A stretch of 64,000 nt of DNA from Phenylobacterium sp. LH3H17 (lineage in GTDB: Bacteria; Pseudomonadota; Alphaproteobacteria; Caulobacterales; Caulobacteraceae), in assembly GCF_024298925.1 (NCBI RefSeq), contig NZ_CP101283.1, positions 2,485,001 to 2,549,000 on the forward strand, read 5' to 3'. Below are positions 25,392 through 32,363 of the stretch, one piece after another. The first letter of the stretch is position 1. Each line of letters opens with the position of its first letter. Both the position numbers and the translations under genes were made by a program. The notes beneath the pieces are model-generated. The model was given only the letters and a program-made list of their open reading frames with translations. It did no database searches and had not been told where the DNA came from.

Positions 25392-25931
25392 ATGGTGGCC
25401 GCCCTCGACGTTCCGACGCTGCGGTCGCAACGCCTGATCCTCGAGCCGCTATCGAGCGCCCATACGGCGGGCATGTTCGCCCTGTGGTCACGCCCGGAGG
25501 TCTGCGAATTCTCAGGCGGCGCGATCGATATCGAGGGGCGTCCGATCCGTCTGCCGGCCCGAACGCCGGAAGACAGCGACAAGATCATCGCGTTCTTCGC
25601 GCACGGGGCGGCGCGGGGCGCGCGGTTCCGCTGGGCGATGCTGACCCGCAATGACCGCAGCTTCGTGGGCGCGGTCGGGTTCAACGCCCTGGGCGCCTGC
25701 GCCGAACTCGCCTACCATCTGCGCCCGGACTATTGGGGCCAGGGCCTGATGACCGAGGCCGCGGTTCTGGCGCTCAACTGGCTGCGCCGACGGCCCGGCG
25801 CGGTCGAGGTCGAGGCCTTCGTCGAACCGGCCAACCTCGCCTCGGTCCGGCTGATCGAGCGCCTGGGCCTGAACGCCACCGGCGAGACCGCAGACGGGGC
25901 CGATCGCTATCTTATGGCCTTGGGCGTCTAA
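25392..25931 (+). CDS. GNAT family N-acetyltransferase (RimJ/RimL type)
   Basis: A 179-residue cytoplasmic acetyltransferase. The start VPTLRSQRLILEPLSSAHTAGMFALWS is typical of the RimJ/RimL group. The acetyl-CoA-binding region is LAYHLRPDYWGQGLMTEAAVLALNW (about 113-138), followed by EAFVEPANLASVRLIERLGL (about 143-163). Such enzymes acetylate protein N-termini or small amines; the substrate is unknown. It starts two bases after the ketoacyl synthase stop, so it is the second gene of that unit. Confidence 0.9.
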   Translation: MVAALDVPTLRSQRLILEPLSSAHTAGMFALWSRPEVCEFSGGAIDIEGRPIRLPARTPEDSDKIIAFFAHGAARGARFRWAMLTRNDRSFVGAVGFNALGACAELAYHLRPDYWGQGLMTEAAVLALNWLRRRPGAVEVEAFVEPANLASVRLIERLGLNATGETADGADRYLMALGV

Positions 25932-26095
25932 CGCGCGGCGCGCGGGCGGCCTTCAGGGCACGGCGTCAGTCTTCGCCTCGTAGGCGAAACTGGCGTTGCA
26001 TCGATGCGACACCCCAAAAAGGGGGCCGTCCTATCCTTATCGAAACCTTAATTCGTCCCAATGGGCCAGTTGGGCCTGCATTGGGGTAAGTAAAC

Positions 26096-26860
26096 ATGAG
26101 AACGCTTCTGGCTGCGGGCGCAGCCATCATCTGTCTGGCCGCCGCGCAGGGCGCTTCGGCGACGACCTTCACCACGATTTCCCCTACGGGCGGCGCTCTG
26201 CCTTCCGGCGTCACCCAGGTCGGCGGCGTGGTCCTCGATCTGAAGGGCCTGAACGGCACGCGCGTCGTGACGCAGGCCGCGGCTTCCTCGCTATTCGTCG
26301 GTTACGCCTCGACCAATCCTCAGGTGTTCGGCAGCCAGTCCGGCTTCTCGCCCGCGGTCGTCGCCTCGCTGGGCGGCGGGCTGGCCGGGGCCTCGCTCCG
26401 CGTCAGCCTCTATGACGGCGACACCGCGCCGGGCGATTTCGACTTCAACCAGATCACCCTGCTGGTCGACGGCGCCAGCTTCGGTGACTGGAGCGCCGTG
26501 GCGACGCAGCAGACCTCGAACGACGGCCTGACCCTCTACAGTTCGGGGACCGGATTCGGCGACAACATCCTCTCCACCGGCTGGTTCTCGCTGTCCGACT
26601 CCACCCAGCTGGGGAACCTGTTCGCCGGCCTCGGCGACGGGAGCCTCGACTTCCGGCTCGACGACAACTCGTGGGGCGACAACTTCTACGACTTCACTCA
26701 GGGCGTCGACGGCGGGCTGGTGGACGTGGGCACCGGCCCCATCATCACCCCCGGCGGCGTTCCCGAGCCCGCGACGTGGGCGATGATGATCATGGGCTTT
26801 GGAGGCGTCGGATCGATGCTGCGCGCCAACCGTCGCCGCCAGGCGCTGGTCCTGGCCTAG
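26096..26860 (+). CDS. PEPxxWA-CTERM exported protein
   Basis: A 254-residue protein with an N-terminal signal peptide (MRTLLAAGAAIICLAAAQGA, cleaved before TTFTT). The Gly/Asp/Ser-rich beta-type body carries DGDTAPGDFDFNQITLLVDG. The C-terminal sorting signal is VPEPATWAMMIMGFGGVGSM followed by the basic end RANRRRQ. This is the alphaproteobacterial PEPxxWA variant of PEP-CTERM, thought to direct processing by an exosortase and delivery to the cell surface. No exosortase gene is in the window. A terminator follows immediately, so it is a single-gene unit. Confidence 0.88.
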   Translation: MRTLLAAGAAIICLAAAQGASATTFTTISPTGGALPSGVTQVGGVVLDLKGLNGTRVVTQAAASSLFVGYASTNPQVFGSQSGFSPAVVASLGGGLAGASLRVSLYDGDTAPGDFDFNQITLLVDGASFGDWSAVATQQTSNDGLTLYSSGTGFGDNILSTGWFSLSDSTQLGNLFAGLGDGSLDFRLDDNSWGDNFYDFTQGVDGGLVDVGTGPIITPGGVPEPATWAMMIMGFGGVGSMLRANRRRQALVLA

Positions 26861-26868
26861 ATGGGTCG

Positions 26869-26903
26869 AGGCCCGCCTCATCCAGGGATGGGCGGGCCTT
26901 TTC
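26869..26903 (+). terminator. Rho-independent terminator
   Basis: AGGCCCGCC (26869-26877) pairs with GGCGGGCCT (26891-26899), followed by TTTCTCG. It ends the first PEPxxWA-CTERM gene and, being short of the convergent M48 gene stop, may serve both strands. Confidence 0.85.
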
Positions 26904-26914
26904 TCGCCTTGGCG

Positions 26915-28108
26915 TCAGCGCACCGCGTCGGTCGTCGCCTGGGCGGCTTTCCAGTCCATGGCCATGCGCACGCGGTTGCCCACCGCCGGGTGGTCGTAGA
27001 ATAGGGTCTCCTCCAGCCTGGAGGGGGTGGCGGCGCGATACTCGATGGTCTTGACCAGGGCCTTGGCCAGGCCGTCCGGCTCGTTGACGTGCTCCAGGGA
27101 GTAGCGGTCGGCGTCCACCTCCGCCTGGCGGATGACCGAGACGAACAGCGGCGTGGAAATCAGGCTCAGCCCCGCCAGGATGATCCCGATGACCGGGAAA
27201 CCGGCCGGGTCGGAGAGGCCCTGGATCCCCTTGGCGCCCGTCAGCCGCAGGACGATCGGGAACAGACGGTCGACCAGGAAGAAGCCCACCAGGGCCAGCA
27301 GGCCGTAAGCCCCCGCGATCCACAGGGCGTGCATGTGGACGTAGTGTCCCATCTCGTGGCCGACGACGCCGCGCACCTCGGCCAGGTCCGCGCCCTTGGT
27401 GAACATCACGTCGCTCATGGCGATCCGGGCGGTGCCGAACATGCCCGAGACATTGGCGGTGTAGCGGTTGGACTGCTTGGAGCCGTCATAGATATAGATC
27501 TTGTCGGACGGCACGCCGTTGGCCTGCGCCATCGCCACGACCGCGTCGCGGACCGGTCCGGGCGGCGCCTCCTGGTAGTCGTTGAGCAGCGGCTGGATGA
27601 AGACCGGCGCCAGCACCATGACGGCCACGAAGAACACCGCCACCAACCCGCCGCCCCAGGCCCACCAGCTCCTGGGCGCCCGGCGCATCAGGGCGTAGAG
27701 GCCGGCGACCAGCAGGACTACGAGGACCGTGGAGATCACCGCCATCAGCACGAACTCAGCCAGCCAGCCCCCGAAGGCCTGGCTGGTGAGGCCGTAGGCG
27801 GTCTCACGCCACCAGGTGCTGTAGACGCTCCAGGGCAGGCTGAGCAGGGTCTCGATCAGGGAGTCGGCGGCCACCACCATGAAGACCGCCAGCCAGGGCC
27901 GGGCCTTGCGGCTCTCGACCTTCTCGCGGATCCGCACAAGGACCCCCGACCTGAGCACCAGCCAGGCCACGAGGATGGCCACCAGGGCGCCCCAGAGCAG
28001 CAGCCAGTGGCCACCCTGGGTATAGGCCGTGGCCTTGGCGTGCGCCTCCGGCGGCAGCTGCGCCAGATAGGCCGCGGTCGCCGCGGCCGGATCGAATTCC
28101 TGGGCCAT
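26915..28108 (-). CDS. M48 family metallopeptidase (Ste24/CAAX type)
   Basis: A 397-residue multi-spanning inner-membrane zinc protease. Hydrophobic helices lie near residues 35-58, 72-92, 113-140, 150-172, 263-285 and 303-325. The zinc site is HEMGH (H251, E252, H255), with the third ligand Glu330 in RQAEVDADRYSLEH. The N-terminal region is the Peptidase_M48_N type found in CAAX prenyl protease 1. In bacteria such enzymes are linked to membrane protein quality control. It lies between PEPxxWA-CTERM genes but is transcribed toward them; nothing shows it acts on them. Confidence 0.92.
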   Translation of the reverse strand: MAQEFDPAAATAAYLAQLPPEAHAKATAYTQGGHWLLLWGALVAILVAWLVLRSGVLVRIREKVESRKARPWLAVFMVVAADSLIETLLSLPWSVYSTWWRETAYGLTSQAFGGWLAEFVLMAVISTVLVVLLVAGLYALMRRAPRSWWAWGGGLVAVFFVAVMVLAPVFIQPLLNDYQEAPPGPVRDAVVAMAQANGVPSDKIYIYDGSKQSNRYTANVSGMFGTARIAMSDVMFTKGADLAEVRGVVGHEMGHYVHMHALWIAGAYGLLALVGFFLVDRLFPIVLRLTGAKGIQGLSDPAGFPVIGIILAGLSLISTPLFVSVIRQAEVDADRYSLEHVNEPDGLAKALVKTIEYRAATPSRLEETLFYDHPAVGNRVRMAMDWKAAQATTDAVR

Positions 28109-28476
28109 GCGCCCTCCCCCAAAACCACCCGTGCGGAGGAGGCCAGAGATGGCCCAGCTTGTCAGGTGAAAAGGCTGTCAGGTTCGCGGACGGCCGGCGC
28201 CCGGGCGACGGGGTGCAAGCGTCACCTTTAGACAAGCAAGCGCGAATACATTAAAGCTTATTAAAACCTGAGATTGATCCAAGATGGCCAAGCTGATCGA
28301 ATCTATAACAATGCTGGCTATACTGTTCACAAATACTTCAATTTGCGCCCGCGTTTGGCGAATCCGATTGCACATGAAACGCCGCGGGTCTTAAGGTTTC
28401 GTTCATAACTGGCCGGGGGTCGAAAATGGGTGTGGGGACCCCAGGATCGACAACCTTCACTGTAGAGGTTTGGGAA
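28109..28476. other. AT-rich divergent promoter region
   Basis: This region separates the M48 gene (leftward) from the second PEPxxWA-CTERM gene (rightward). Positions 28230-28400 are AT-rich. They include TTAA-N6-TTAA (28251-28264), close to the CtrA box (TTAA-N7-TTAA), and TATACT near 28319. TTAAGGTTTCG at 28391-28401 is the exact inverse of a sequence upstream of the first PEPxxWA gene. No gene is supported. Confidence 0.45.
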
Positions 28477-29115
28477 ATGAAGAGGCTTCTTGTTTCGACC
28501 GCGATAGCAATCGGGGCTCTGGCGGTCGCAGGGTCTGCATCGGCGGCGGTGACGCTCACCGTCGGGAGCTTCGGCGGTCCGCTCGGCGTGCACTCGGTTC
28601 CGGGCCAGAGCGCCGGGACGGTGCTCGGCACGGTCACCTCCGCGCCGGGTCCGCTGGTGACGCTCAGCACCACCGGGGATCTGCTCGACACCAGCGGTGG
28701 CGGCGAAGCGATCTTCGCGGCCAATGACGGCTCGATGAACGACCTGTCGATCCTGTTCTCGCAGGCCTATTTGGGCGTCACGTTCAATCTGAACGTGCCC
28801 GTCCAGACGACCTCGACGATGACCCTTTCGGTCAATGGCGGCGCCTTCAACTTCGCCGTGCCGAATGCCCTGATCCCCGATCCGCTGGGGAACGGCGCCA
28901 ACAAATTCATCCTCTGGGCGACCGGTGGCGACACCATCACCAGCCTCGACTTCACCTTCACGCCCGGCGTGCAGGACATCCGCCAGATCCGGGTGGCGGA
29001 CGGCATAAGCCCGATCCCGGAGCCCGCGACCTGGGCGATGATGATCATCGGCTTCGGCGCGGCGGGCGCGATGCTCCGCAGCAACCGCCGCCGGATGGCG
29101 TTCGCCGCCATCTGA
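28477..29115 (+). CDS. PEPxxWA-CTERM exported protein
   Basis: A 212-residue protein: signal peptide MKRLLVSTAIAIGALAVAGS cleaved after ASA, beta-rich body (VTLTVGSFGGPLG, then VQTTSTMTLSVNGGAFNF), and C-terminal sorting motif IPEPATWAMMIIGFGAAGAM with the basic end RSNRRRM. The start is the ATG of MKRLL, not an in-frame ATG 17 codons earlier, because a standard signal peptide begins there. The 3' end and following terminator are nearly identical to those of the third PEPxxWA gene (29913-30494), suggesting a duplicated tail. Surface localisation is expected; role unknown. Confidence 0.88.
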   Translation: MKRLLVSTAIAIGALAVAGSASAAVTLTVGSFGGPLGVHSVPGQSAGTVLGTVTSAPGPLVTLSTTGDLLDTSGGGEAIFAANDGSMNDLSILFSQAYLGVTFNLNVPVQTTSTMTLSVNGGAFNFAVPNALIPDPLGNGANKFILWATGGDTITSLDFTFTPGVQDIRQIRVADGISPIPEPATWAMMIIGFGAAGAMLRSNRRRMAFAAI

Positions 29116-29134
29116 TCGCGGACGACACAGCACC

Positions 29135-29165
29135 ACGCCGCCGGCTCCTGGGTCGGCGGCGTTTT
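29135..29165 (+). terminator. Rho-independent terminator
   Basis: ACGCCGCCG (29135-29143) pairs with CGGCGGCGT (29154-29162), followed by TTTGCTG. It ends the second PEPxxWA gene. Near-identical sequence recurs at 30517-30545. Confidence 0.85.
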
Positions 29166-29175
29166 GCTGTCCGCC

Positions 29176-29616
29176 CTAGAGGTTCACCACCTCGCAGCCC
29201 AGATCGGCGCCGATCAGGTCGGCGAGGATCTTGCGGTGGCAGCCACGGTGGTCGGCCTCGAAGCACAGCAGGGCCGTCCGTCGTTCGGCGACGATGACCT
29301 TGGCCCGGGCGAGTTCGAGCTGGGCGGCCGGCTCGGCCATGTGGTCCTGGAAGATGGCGGTCATCTCATCGATCCGCCCCTTGCGCGCGGCGTCGCGGCC
29401 GGGCTTGGGCGTGCCGAGCTGGCGCAGGTGGACATACGCGATACCGGCCTCTGCGAGGCTGGCGGCCAGCAGGGTCTTGGAGAAGCCGGCGCGGCGCGAG
29501 GCGGCCACGGCGCGGACGTCGATCAGGGTCTCGATCCCGGCCGCCTGGAGGCGGGCGATGACGGTGTCCTGGGTTGCGGCTTCGTAGCCGATGGTGGCGA
29601 GGGGCTTGGCGGTCAT
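29176..29616 (-). CDS. DUF488 domain-containing protein
   Basis: A 146-residue cytoplasmic protein with the DUF488 pattern: LATIGYEAATQDTVIARLQ at the start, IDVRAVAASRRAGFSKTLLA (about 31-50), YVHLRQLGTPK (about 60-70) and the C-terminal LLCFEADHRGCHRKILADLI (about 114-134), with conserved Cys and His residues. The family is widespread but its biochemical role is not established. It is oppositely oriented to its PEPxxWA neighbours and converges on the second one, sharing the terminator zone. Confidence 0.9.
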   Translation of the reverse strand: MTAKPLATIGYEAATQDTVIARLQAAGIETLIDVRAVAASRRAGFSKTLLAASLAEAGIAYVHLRQLGTPKPGRDAARKGRIDEMTAIFQDHMAEPAAQLELARAKVIVAERRTALLCFEADHRGCHRKILADLIGADLGCEVVNL

Positions 29617-29912
29617 TACGCCGAGGTGGGGTCGCGAGCGGCGGACGCAAGCTCCAACATGGTTGCAGTGGGCAGCTCAAGGTTGACGGCTACAATGCCG
29701 TTCCGCATCAGCAACCGGCCGAAATTGAACTTCAAAGTTCTAATACTTCATAACAAACTGCTGAATTGACACGCATTTGGGGAATTGGGTTGCCGCCACT
29801 ACCGGGTAAATTTTATATGAACTTACATGGGCGGATGCCGAATGAGCGAGGCGTGGGGACTCTTCGCTCGGACAGGTCGTCTGGGGCAATAGTGATTTAG
29901 GGATTAGTGACG

Positions 29913-30494
29913 ATGAATTTCAGACTGACGATGGCGGCCGCGGCCGCGACCATGGCCTTCGGGATGGCCGCGGCGACTCCCGCCAGCGCCGCCATCACCT
30001 TGGCCGGCGCCTGCGCCGTGGGCGACATCGACCCGACCGCCGATGCTTGCAGCGGCTGGTGGACCAGCTCGGCCGGACACTCGAATTTTCTGAGCGGCAA
30101 CGCCGGCGATATTCAGGACCAGAAGGACGCCCTGGCACTCCTGGGATTCGTCTGGGACGGTAACTGGGCCGCGGTCGACACGCTCACGACGAAGATCAGC
30201 CCCGATGCCGATGGCTTCACCTACGACTTCGATACCCCTCTGAACGGCACGACCTATATCGGCATCCACAAGGGCAAGGGCGGCAGCTTCGCGGGCACGG
30301 CTTTCTTCAAGCTGACCGCGAACAATCTCGACACCTTCAAGCTCGACCTGAACGGCGGCTCCTCGGCCGTGCTGTACCAGACGGGCGGCGTGGTTCCGGA
30401 ACCGGCCACCTGGGCCATGATGATCATCGGCTTCGGCGCGGCGGGCTCCATGCTCCGCAGCAACCGTCGCAAGATGGCGCTCGCCGCGATCTGA
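29913..30494 (+). CDS. PEPxxWA-CTERM exported protein
   Basis: A 193-residue protein: signal peptide MNFRLTMAAAAATMAFGMAA cleaved near TPASA, and a compact body with LAGACAVGDIDPTADACSGW, two cysteines that may pair. IGIHKGKGGSFAGTAFFKL lies mid-protein. The sorting signal is VPEPATWAMMIIGFGAAGSM with the basic end RSNRRKM. The ATG is preferred over a GTG two codons upstream. From PEPATWA through the stop and terminator, the DNA closely matches the second PEPxxWA gene while the bodies differ. Function unknown; cell-surface destination inferred from the motif. Confidence 0.87.
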   Translation: MNFRLTMAAAAATMAFGMAAATPASAAITLAGACAVGDIDPTADACSGWWTSSAGHSNFLSGNAGDIQDQKDALALLGFVWDGNWAAVDTLTTKISPDADGFTYDFDTPLNGTTYIGIHKGKGGSFAGTAFFKLTANNLDTFKLDLNGGSSAVLYQTGGVVPEPATWAMMIIGFGAAGSMLRSNRRKMALAAI

Positions 30495-30516
30495 TCGCGC
30501 GAACCAGACAACATTG

Positions 30517-30545
30517 CGCCGCCGGCCCCTGGTCGGCGGCGTTTT
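30517..30545 (+). terminator. Rho-independent terminator
   Basis: CGCCGCCG (30517-30524) pairs with CGGCGGCG (30534-30541), followed by TTTTG. It is a close copy of the terminator at 29135. Confidence 0.85.
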
Positions 30546-30566
30546 GCTGTCCGCAGCCTGGGGGCG

Positions 30567-31601
30567 TCAGGCCTCCGGGCGCGGCTTGACCCGCAGCGGG
30601 TCGTCCTCGTCCTGCTCGGCGCCGCGCGCGAGGTCCTCGGCCGCGTCGTTCACGGAGACGTGGACCTCCGGCGCGGCCTCCTCGGCCCCGTCGGCCTGCA
30701 GGCCCAGGGTGCGCCGGGCCGCGTCCCCCTGCTCGCCGAACAGGGCGCGGACGCGGAGTTCCTGCTGCGGCAGCGGGATCTCGAAGCCGCCGCCGCGCAG
30801 GGCGTCCTCGATGGCCCAGGTATAGGCCGCGTGGGCGGCGTTGGGCCGCTTGACCGCCTCGACGCTCGGCCAGACCACCAGCTCGAAGTTGAGGCCGCTC
30901 GTCCCGAAGCCCACCAGCCAGACCTGGGTCTTGCGCGCCCCGGTGTCCTTGAGGGTGAAGGGCACGTCGTGGGCGGCCTTCAGCACCGCGTCGCGGACCT
31001 TCTCCTTGTCGGTCCCGTAGGCGACGACGAAGGGGACATGCATTCGGCGGGTGCCGTTCTGGTGCGTCCAGTTGGTGACCGGCTGTTCGATGAGCCGGGA
31101 ATTGGGGATCAGGACGTCCAGGTCGTCATTGTTGCGGATGCGGGTGGCGCGCGGTCCGATCTCGGCCACCACCCCGCGCTCGCCGGTCTGCAGCTCGATA
31201 TAGTCGCCGATGCGCACCAGCCGGTCGAACAGCAGGACCAGGCCGGAGATCAGCTCCTTGACCACCCCCTGCATGCCGAACCCGAGGCCGACGCCGAGCG
31301 CACCGGCGAACAGGGCGAAGGACGACAGGTCGAGGCCCAGCGTCGAGAAGGCGGCGATCACCCCGAACACCACCACCCCATAGGCGGCGAGCTTTTCGAA
31401 GATGTAGATCGAGGGCGCGGCCTCGGTCATCCGCCCGCGCACCCGCCGGAAGAAGGCCGAGACCAGCCGCGCGGCGATCAGGGCGACGATGACGATCACC
31501 ACCGCGGCGGCCAGGCTGCCCACGGTGATCGCCGTCTTGCCAAGCCGCACCAGCTCGAAGCTGGTGAGCTGGTAGAAGTCCGCGGCCAGGTCCCCGCCCA
31601 T
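30567..31601 (-). CDS. MscS family mechanosensitive channel
   Basis: A 344-residue inner-membrane protein. Three N-terminal helices lie near residues 22-48, 70-85 and 90-115; the last is the glycine/alanine-rich pore helix FAGALGVGLGFGMQGVVKELISG. The MscS beta domain follows (RLVRIGDYIELQTGERGVVAEIGPRATRIRNND, then LIPNSRLIEQPVTNWT), then the alpha/beta cytoplasmic cage. It opens on membrane tension to release solutes during osmotic downshock. The C-terminal tail is acidic (EQDEDDPLRVKPRPEA). It is longer than E. coli MscS (286 residues), mainly at the C-terminus. It converges with the third PEPxxWA gene. Confidence 0.92.
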   Translation of the reverse strand: MGGDLAADFYQLTSFELVRLGKTAITVGSLAAAVVIVIVALIAARLVSAFFRRVRGRMTEAAPSIYIFEKLAAYGVVVFGVIAAFSTLGLDLSSFALFAGALGVGLGFGMQGVVKELISGLVLLFDRLVRIGDYIELQTGERGVVAEIGPRATRIRNNDDLDVLIPNSRLIEQPVTNWTHQNGTRRMHVPFVVAYGTDKEKVRDAVLKAAHDVPFTLKDTGARKTQVWLVGFGTSGLNFELVVWPSVEAVKRPNAAHAAYTWAIEDALRGGGFEIPLPQQELRVRALFGEQGDAARRTLGLQADGAEEAAPEVHVSVNDAAEDLARGAEQDEDDPLRVKPRPEA

Positions 31602-31731
31602 CTCCCCTACCCCACGCCCGGCTGGGCGGCCTGGCGGACGGTCTTTTCACGGGCGGCGCGCGGCGCATCGGTCATGGACATCTCTTCCTGGCTCGGGCTT
31701 CCTTGGTGGCCTCAACGGAGGATGTCGGCAA

Positions 31732-32100
31732 GTGAGAACCCGAGCGATCGACCCGACGGAGACCTCCTACGCCCAGGCTTTCGAGGTCGAGGGCGTCACG
31801 CGCTGGCTGTTCATCAGCGGCCAGGTCCCGGCCGATCGCGACGGCGGTGTGCCGCAGACCTTCGGCGACCAGTGCCGGCTGGCCTGGGCCAATGTCGAGC
31901 GCCAACTGGCGGCGGGCGCGATGAGCCTCGACAACCTGGTCAAGGTCACGATCTTCCTGTCCGACCGGCTCTATCGCGACGAGAACATGCGTATCCGCCA
32001 CGAAGTGCTGCAGGCGCGCACGCCGGCGCTCACGGTGATCATCACCGGCATCTATGACGAGGCGTGGCTGCTGGAGATCGAGGCCGTGGCGGCGGCCTAG
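31732..32100 (+). CDS. RidA family protein
   Basis: A 122-residue cytoplasmic protein of the YjgF/YER057c/UK114 superfamily: WLFISGQVPADRDGGVPQTF (about 25-44), NVERQLAAGAMSLDNLVKVTIFL (about 54-76) and ALTVIITGIYDEAWLLEIEAVA at the end. RidA proteins hydrolyse reactive enamine/imine intermediates. The loop arginine used by true RidA is not clearly in place in the ITGIYDEAWLLEIEA region, so deaminase activity is uncertain. GTG start with GGAGGA upstream. Its last bases overlap the tail of the convergent pentad-repeat gene. Confidence 0.88.
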   Translation: MRTRAIDPTETSYAQAFEVEGVTRWLFISGQVPADRDGGVPQTFGDQCRLAWANVERQLAAGAMSLDNLVKVTIFLSDRLYRDENMRIRHEVLQARTPALTVIITGIYDEAWLLEIEAVAAA

Positions 32101-32363
32101 AACCGCTTGGGCTCGCCCTCGTCGAGCACCGTCAGGCGACGCACGGTCAATTCGTCGATCTCCAGCTTCTTGATCTTGGCGCGACCGATACCGACCTTGC
32201 CGATGGCCAGGGTGCCGATGGCGATGGCGCCGACCGCCAGGGCGCCGAAGGCCATGGCCCCCAGCATCAGGCTGCCCATGGCGCCCAGGCCGATGGCCCC
32301 CGCCGGGGTGGCGCGGGGCGAAACCAGCACCCGCTCGCGCGGGATGACCGTAATGCGGCTCAT
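32097..32363 (-). CDS. Pentad-repeat mini-protein downstream of ppdK
   Basis: An 88-residue protein with a strict five-residue rhythm across residues about 20-80: AIGLG, AMGSL, MLGAM, AFGAL, AVGAI, AIGTL, AIGKV, GIGRA, KIKKL, EIDEL, TVRRL, TVLDE. Hydrophobic residues sit at pentad positions 2 and 5 and Gly at 3 in the first eight, then charged residues take over. That periodicity suits a small beta-solenoid or a hydrophobic hairpin with a charged tail. Similar short proteins occur in other alphaproteobacteria as conserved hypotheticals (from memory). Its start overlaps the ppdK stop (ATGA), so it is translationally coupled. No function known. Confidence 0.7.
   Translation of the reverse strand: MSRITVIPRERVLVSPRATPAGAIGLGAMGSLMLGAMAFGALAVGAIAIGTLAIGKVGIGRAKIKKLEIDELTVRRLTVLDEGEPKRF

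Noticed and set aside
29790..29819. TTGCCG ... TATATG promoter and a GG/TTGC sigma-54-like site before the third PEPxxWA gene
   Set aside because: Matches are partial (four of six, or GG and TTGC only) and overlap each other; too weak to list as promoters.
31611..31676. A 20-residue open frame before the MscS gene
   Set aside because: Short, basic, overlapping the channel's leader and without a ribosome-binding site; a leader peptide cannot be supported.
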